7,168 bases of DNA. Source: Bacteroidales bacterium. GTDB taxonomy: Bacteria > Bacteroidota > Bacteroidia > Bacteroidales > JALTDM01. The stretch is taken from assembly GCA_027073875.1 (NCBI GenBank), contig JALTEO010000262.1, forward strand, positions 1 to 7,168, written 5' to 3'. The notes beneath the pieces were generated by a model. The model was not told where the DNA came from. It made no database searches and was given only the letters and a program-made list of their open reading frames with translations. How positions within the stretch are numbered: the first letter of the stretch is position 1; every line of letters begins with the position of its first letter. A program made the position numbers and the translations under genes. Positions 5,580 through 7,168 of the stretch are shown here, piece by piece.

Positions 5580-7080
5580 TATCTTCCATCATCAAAAATA
5601 CTTCGGGTAAAGCGTCTATAATATCGGATGCCGTCATAGCTGTTTGCGACATTGTTTCTGCAGTAATATCTGCGGCTAACCCATGAATAAAGACACCTGT
5701 TAATGCTGCTTCATCAGACAAAAATCCTTGTGCCGAAAGACTTAGAATAATCCCTGTCAATACATCGCCACTGCCACCGGTGGCCATACCCGGATTGCCT
5801 GTTGTATTAAAGAAAACTTTTCCATCGGGTAAGGCAATTGCCGTAAAATGACCTTTAACAATTACAACCGATTTTATGTCTTTTGCCAGTGCTATTTGCT
5901 TTTGTAATCGTTCGTAAGAATTTTTGCTTTTGCCCGTTAGTCTGTCAAATTCTTTAGGATGTGGTGTTAAGATACTGTCGGGTGGAATTAGTTTTATCCA
6001 ATCAGGATTTTTAGCAATTATATTGATTCCGTCGGCATCAATTACTAATGGGGAATTTGTCTCTAACAGCATACGAAAAGCATCCTGAGAACTTTTGTGA
6101 ACGCCCAATCCGGGACCTATCCCAATGGCATTATAATTATTTAATCTTGGTAAATATGTAAAATTCTTTGCATTATGGTCAATACTAGCCATTGCTTCGG
6201 GAACAGTTGATTGGATAACTTCGTATCCTTTAGACGGAATATGTACCGTTAACAAACCCACGCCTGTCCGTAATGCTGCCCGGGCAGCTAATATACATGC
6301 TCCCATTTTACCGTAACTGCCGGCAATTAACAACGCATGACCAAAATCACCTTTATGAGCAAATGGTGTTCGTGGAATAATATACGGCTTAATGTCCTCA
6401 AATTGAATTAGCCGGTAAGGCGTATTTGTCGATTCAATAAAATCGGGATGTAAACCAATATCCAAAACATGCCAATCGCCGACAAAAATCTCATTTTCAG
6501 CAAACAGAAATGATAATTTCGGGAACTGAAATGTAAGAGTATGGTCTGCTAAAATAATATTCGATTCATGGTTATTTGAGTTGTCTTCGGCAAATAATCC
6601 GGATGGAATATCAATAGAAATAATTGTATTTAAATCATTGTTGATTTTTTGAATGACACCGGCAACCAATCCTTCTGCAGGACGAGACAGTCCTGACCCG
6701 AAAATGGCATCAATAATAATCTCGGAATTCAGCAATTTCGGGAATTTATCTTCCGATGAGATTTTCTCAATTTTAACGCCTAACTTTTTTAACCGGTTGT
6801 AATTGGTTTTAAAACTGCCGGACCGTTTGTCTGTAAAATTGACTTCAAAAACGCGAACTTTTCGCTTTTTACCGGTTAATAAACGGGCTAAAGCCAGTCC
6901 GTCGCCACCGTTGTTCCCGGGACCAACAAAAACAGCAAATTTTCCTTTCGGATAATTTTCCAATATCCATTCCATTAGGCGGGTTGCCGCCCTTTCCATT
7001 AAATCAATCGCTTTAATCGGCTCATTCGCTATGGTATATGCGTCTGCCTCACGAATTAATTCGGTTGTTAAGATTTCCAT
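5572..7080 (-). CDS. nnr: Bifunctional NAD(P)H-hydrate epimerase / ADP-dependent NAD(P)H-hydrate dehydratase
   Basis: A metabolite-repair enzyme. The N-terminal domain (about 1-220, YjeF_N/NAXE) epimerises R- and S-NAD(P)HX. The C-terminal domain (about 230-500, ribokinase-like NAXD) dehydrates S-NAD(P)HX back to NAD(P)H using ADP. N-domain motifs are VGPGNNGGDGLALAR (52-66), DAIFGSGLSR (124-133) and SIDIPSGL (155-162). C-domain motifs are HKGDFGHALLIAGSYGKMGA (242-261), GIGPGLG (320-326), VIDADGIN (346-353), LTPHPKEFDRL (371-381), VIVKGHFT (406-413) and NPGMATGGSGDVLTGI (429-444), with the catalytic Asp expected at 439. Both halves look intact, and 502 residues is normal for the fused bacterial form. 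The ATG at 7080 lies about 24 nt from the predicted transcription start. Nnr leads a two-gene unit with the HhH protein. Confidence 0.96.
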   Translation of the reverse strand: MEILTTELIREADAYTIANEPIKAIDLMERAATRLMEWILENYPKGKFAVFVGPGNNGGDGLALARLLTGKKRKVRVFEVNFTDKRSGSFKTNYNRLKKLGVKIEKISSEDKFPKLLNSEIIIDAIFGSGLSRPAEGLVAGVIQKINNDLNTIISIDIPSGLFAEDNSNNHESNIILADHTLTFQFPKLSFLFAENEIFVGDWHVLDIGLHPDFIESTNTPYRLIQFEDIKPYIIPRTPFAHKGDFGHALLIAGSYGKMGACILAARAALRTGVGLLTVHIPSKGYEVIQSTVPEAMASIDHNAKNFTYLPRLNNYNAIGIGPGLGVHKSSQDAFRMLLETNSPLVIDADGINIIAKNPDWIKLIPPDSILTPHPKEFDRLTGKSKNSYERLQKQIALAKDIKSVVIVKGHFTAIALPDGKVFFNTTGNPGMATGGSGDVLTGIILSLSAQGFLSDEAALTGVFIHGLAADITAETMSQTAMTASDIIDALPEVFLMMEDNE

Positions 7081-7109
7081 AAGTGTCAGTTTTTTTCCTT
7101 TTGATTTTA

Positions 7110-7117
7110 CAAAATTA
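7110..7117 (-). promoter_or_regulatory. Putative Bacteroidota -7 promoter element upstream of nnr
   Basis: Read on the minus strand this is TAATTTTG, an exact match to the TAnnTTTG consensus. A T-rich GTTTTTC lies 17-22 nt further upstream (7134-7140), about where a -33 element is expected, but it is not an exact TTTG. The predicted transcription start at about 7103 gives a short leader containing AAAAGGAAAAAAA, too far from the ATG to act as a normal Shine-Dalgarno. Confidence 0.5.
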
Positions 7118-7168
7118 TTAAACTTTTGTTAAGGAAAAACTATTTTAAAACTTATTGATAGAATTTCT

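Overview
The window looks like a stretch of chromosomal, AT-rich Bacteroidota DNA, probably from an anaerobic Bacteroidales-type lineage. The evidence is the protein families (a short Lys-type SerA next to a DUF1015 protein, a DHOD-like protein, a membrane-anchored double-HhH protein), the A-rich leaders without a Shine-Dalgarno before most starts, and two sequences matching the Bacteroidota -7 promoter element TAnnTTTG (46-53 on + and 7110-7117 on -). No mobile element, CRISPR array, tRNA or rRNA is visible. Every gene reads through intact.

Layout. Positions 1-44 hold a heptanucleotide tandem repeat that runs into a putative promoter. A tight co-directional cluster follows on +: serA (88-1008), a DUF1015 protein (1025-2275), a YggS/PLPBP-type pyridoxal-phosphate protein (2285-2959) and a dihydroorotate dehydrogenase-like flavoprotein (2970-3950). 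Gaps are only 9-16 nt, so this is very likely one operon. It ends in an 11-bp imperfect inverted repeat that straddles the last stop codon (3937-3964). After a 94-nt gap comes an orphan cobalamin/iron-type substrate-binding-protein homologue without a signal peptide (4045-4836, +). Convergent to it is a two-gene minus-strand unit: nnr (7080-5572), the bifunctional NAD(P)HX epimerase/dehydratase, overlapping by 8 nt a membrane-anchored helix-hairpin-helix protein (5579-4905).

How the genes may work together. SerA makes 3-phosphohydroxypyruvate from 3-phosphoglycerate. The transaminase SerC is PLP-dependent and may lie upstream, outside the window. The DUF1015 protein carries a DGHHR motif like that of the ParB/Srx-fold free serine kinases (SerK, SbnI), so it may interconvert serine and O-phosphoserine. 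The PLP-homeostasis protein fits a PLP-dependent pathway. The DHOD-like protein has lost the canonical catalytic loop and its role is unknown. Nnr repairs damaged nicotinamide cofactors; its link to the HhH protein seems to be expression rather than shared chemistry.

Most of the window is ordinary core metabolism. The parts most worth a second look are the serA-DUF1015 pair, the degenerate DHOD-like enzyme, the cytoplasmic binding-protein homologue, and the repeat that abuts the serA promoter.
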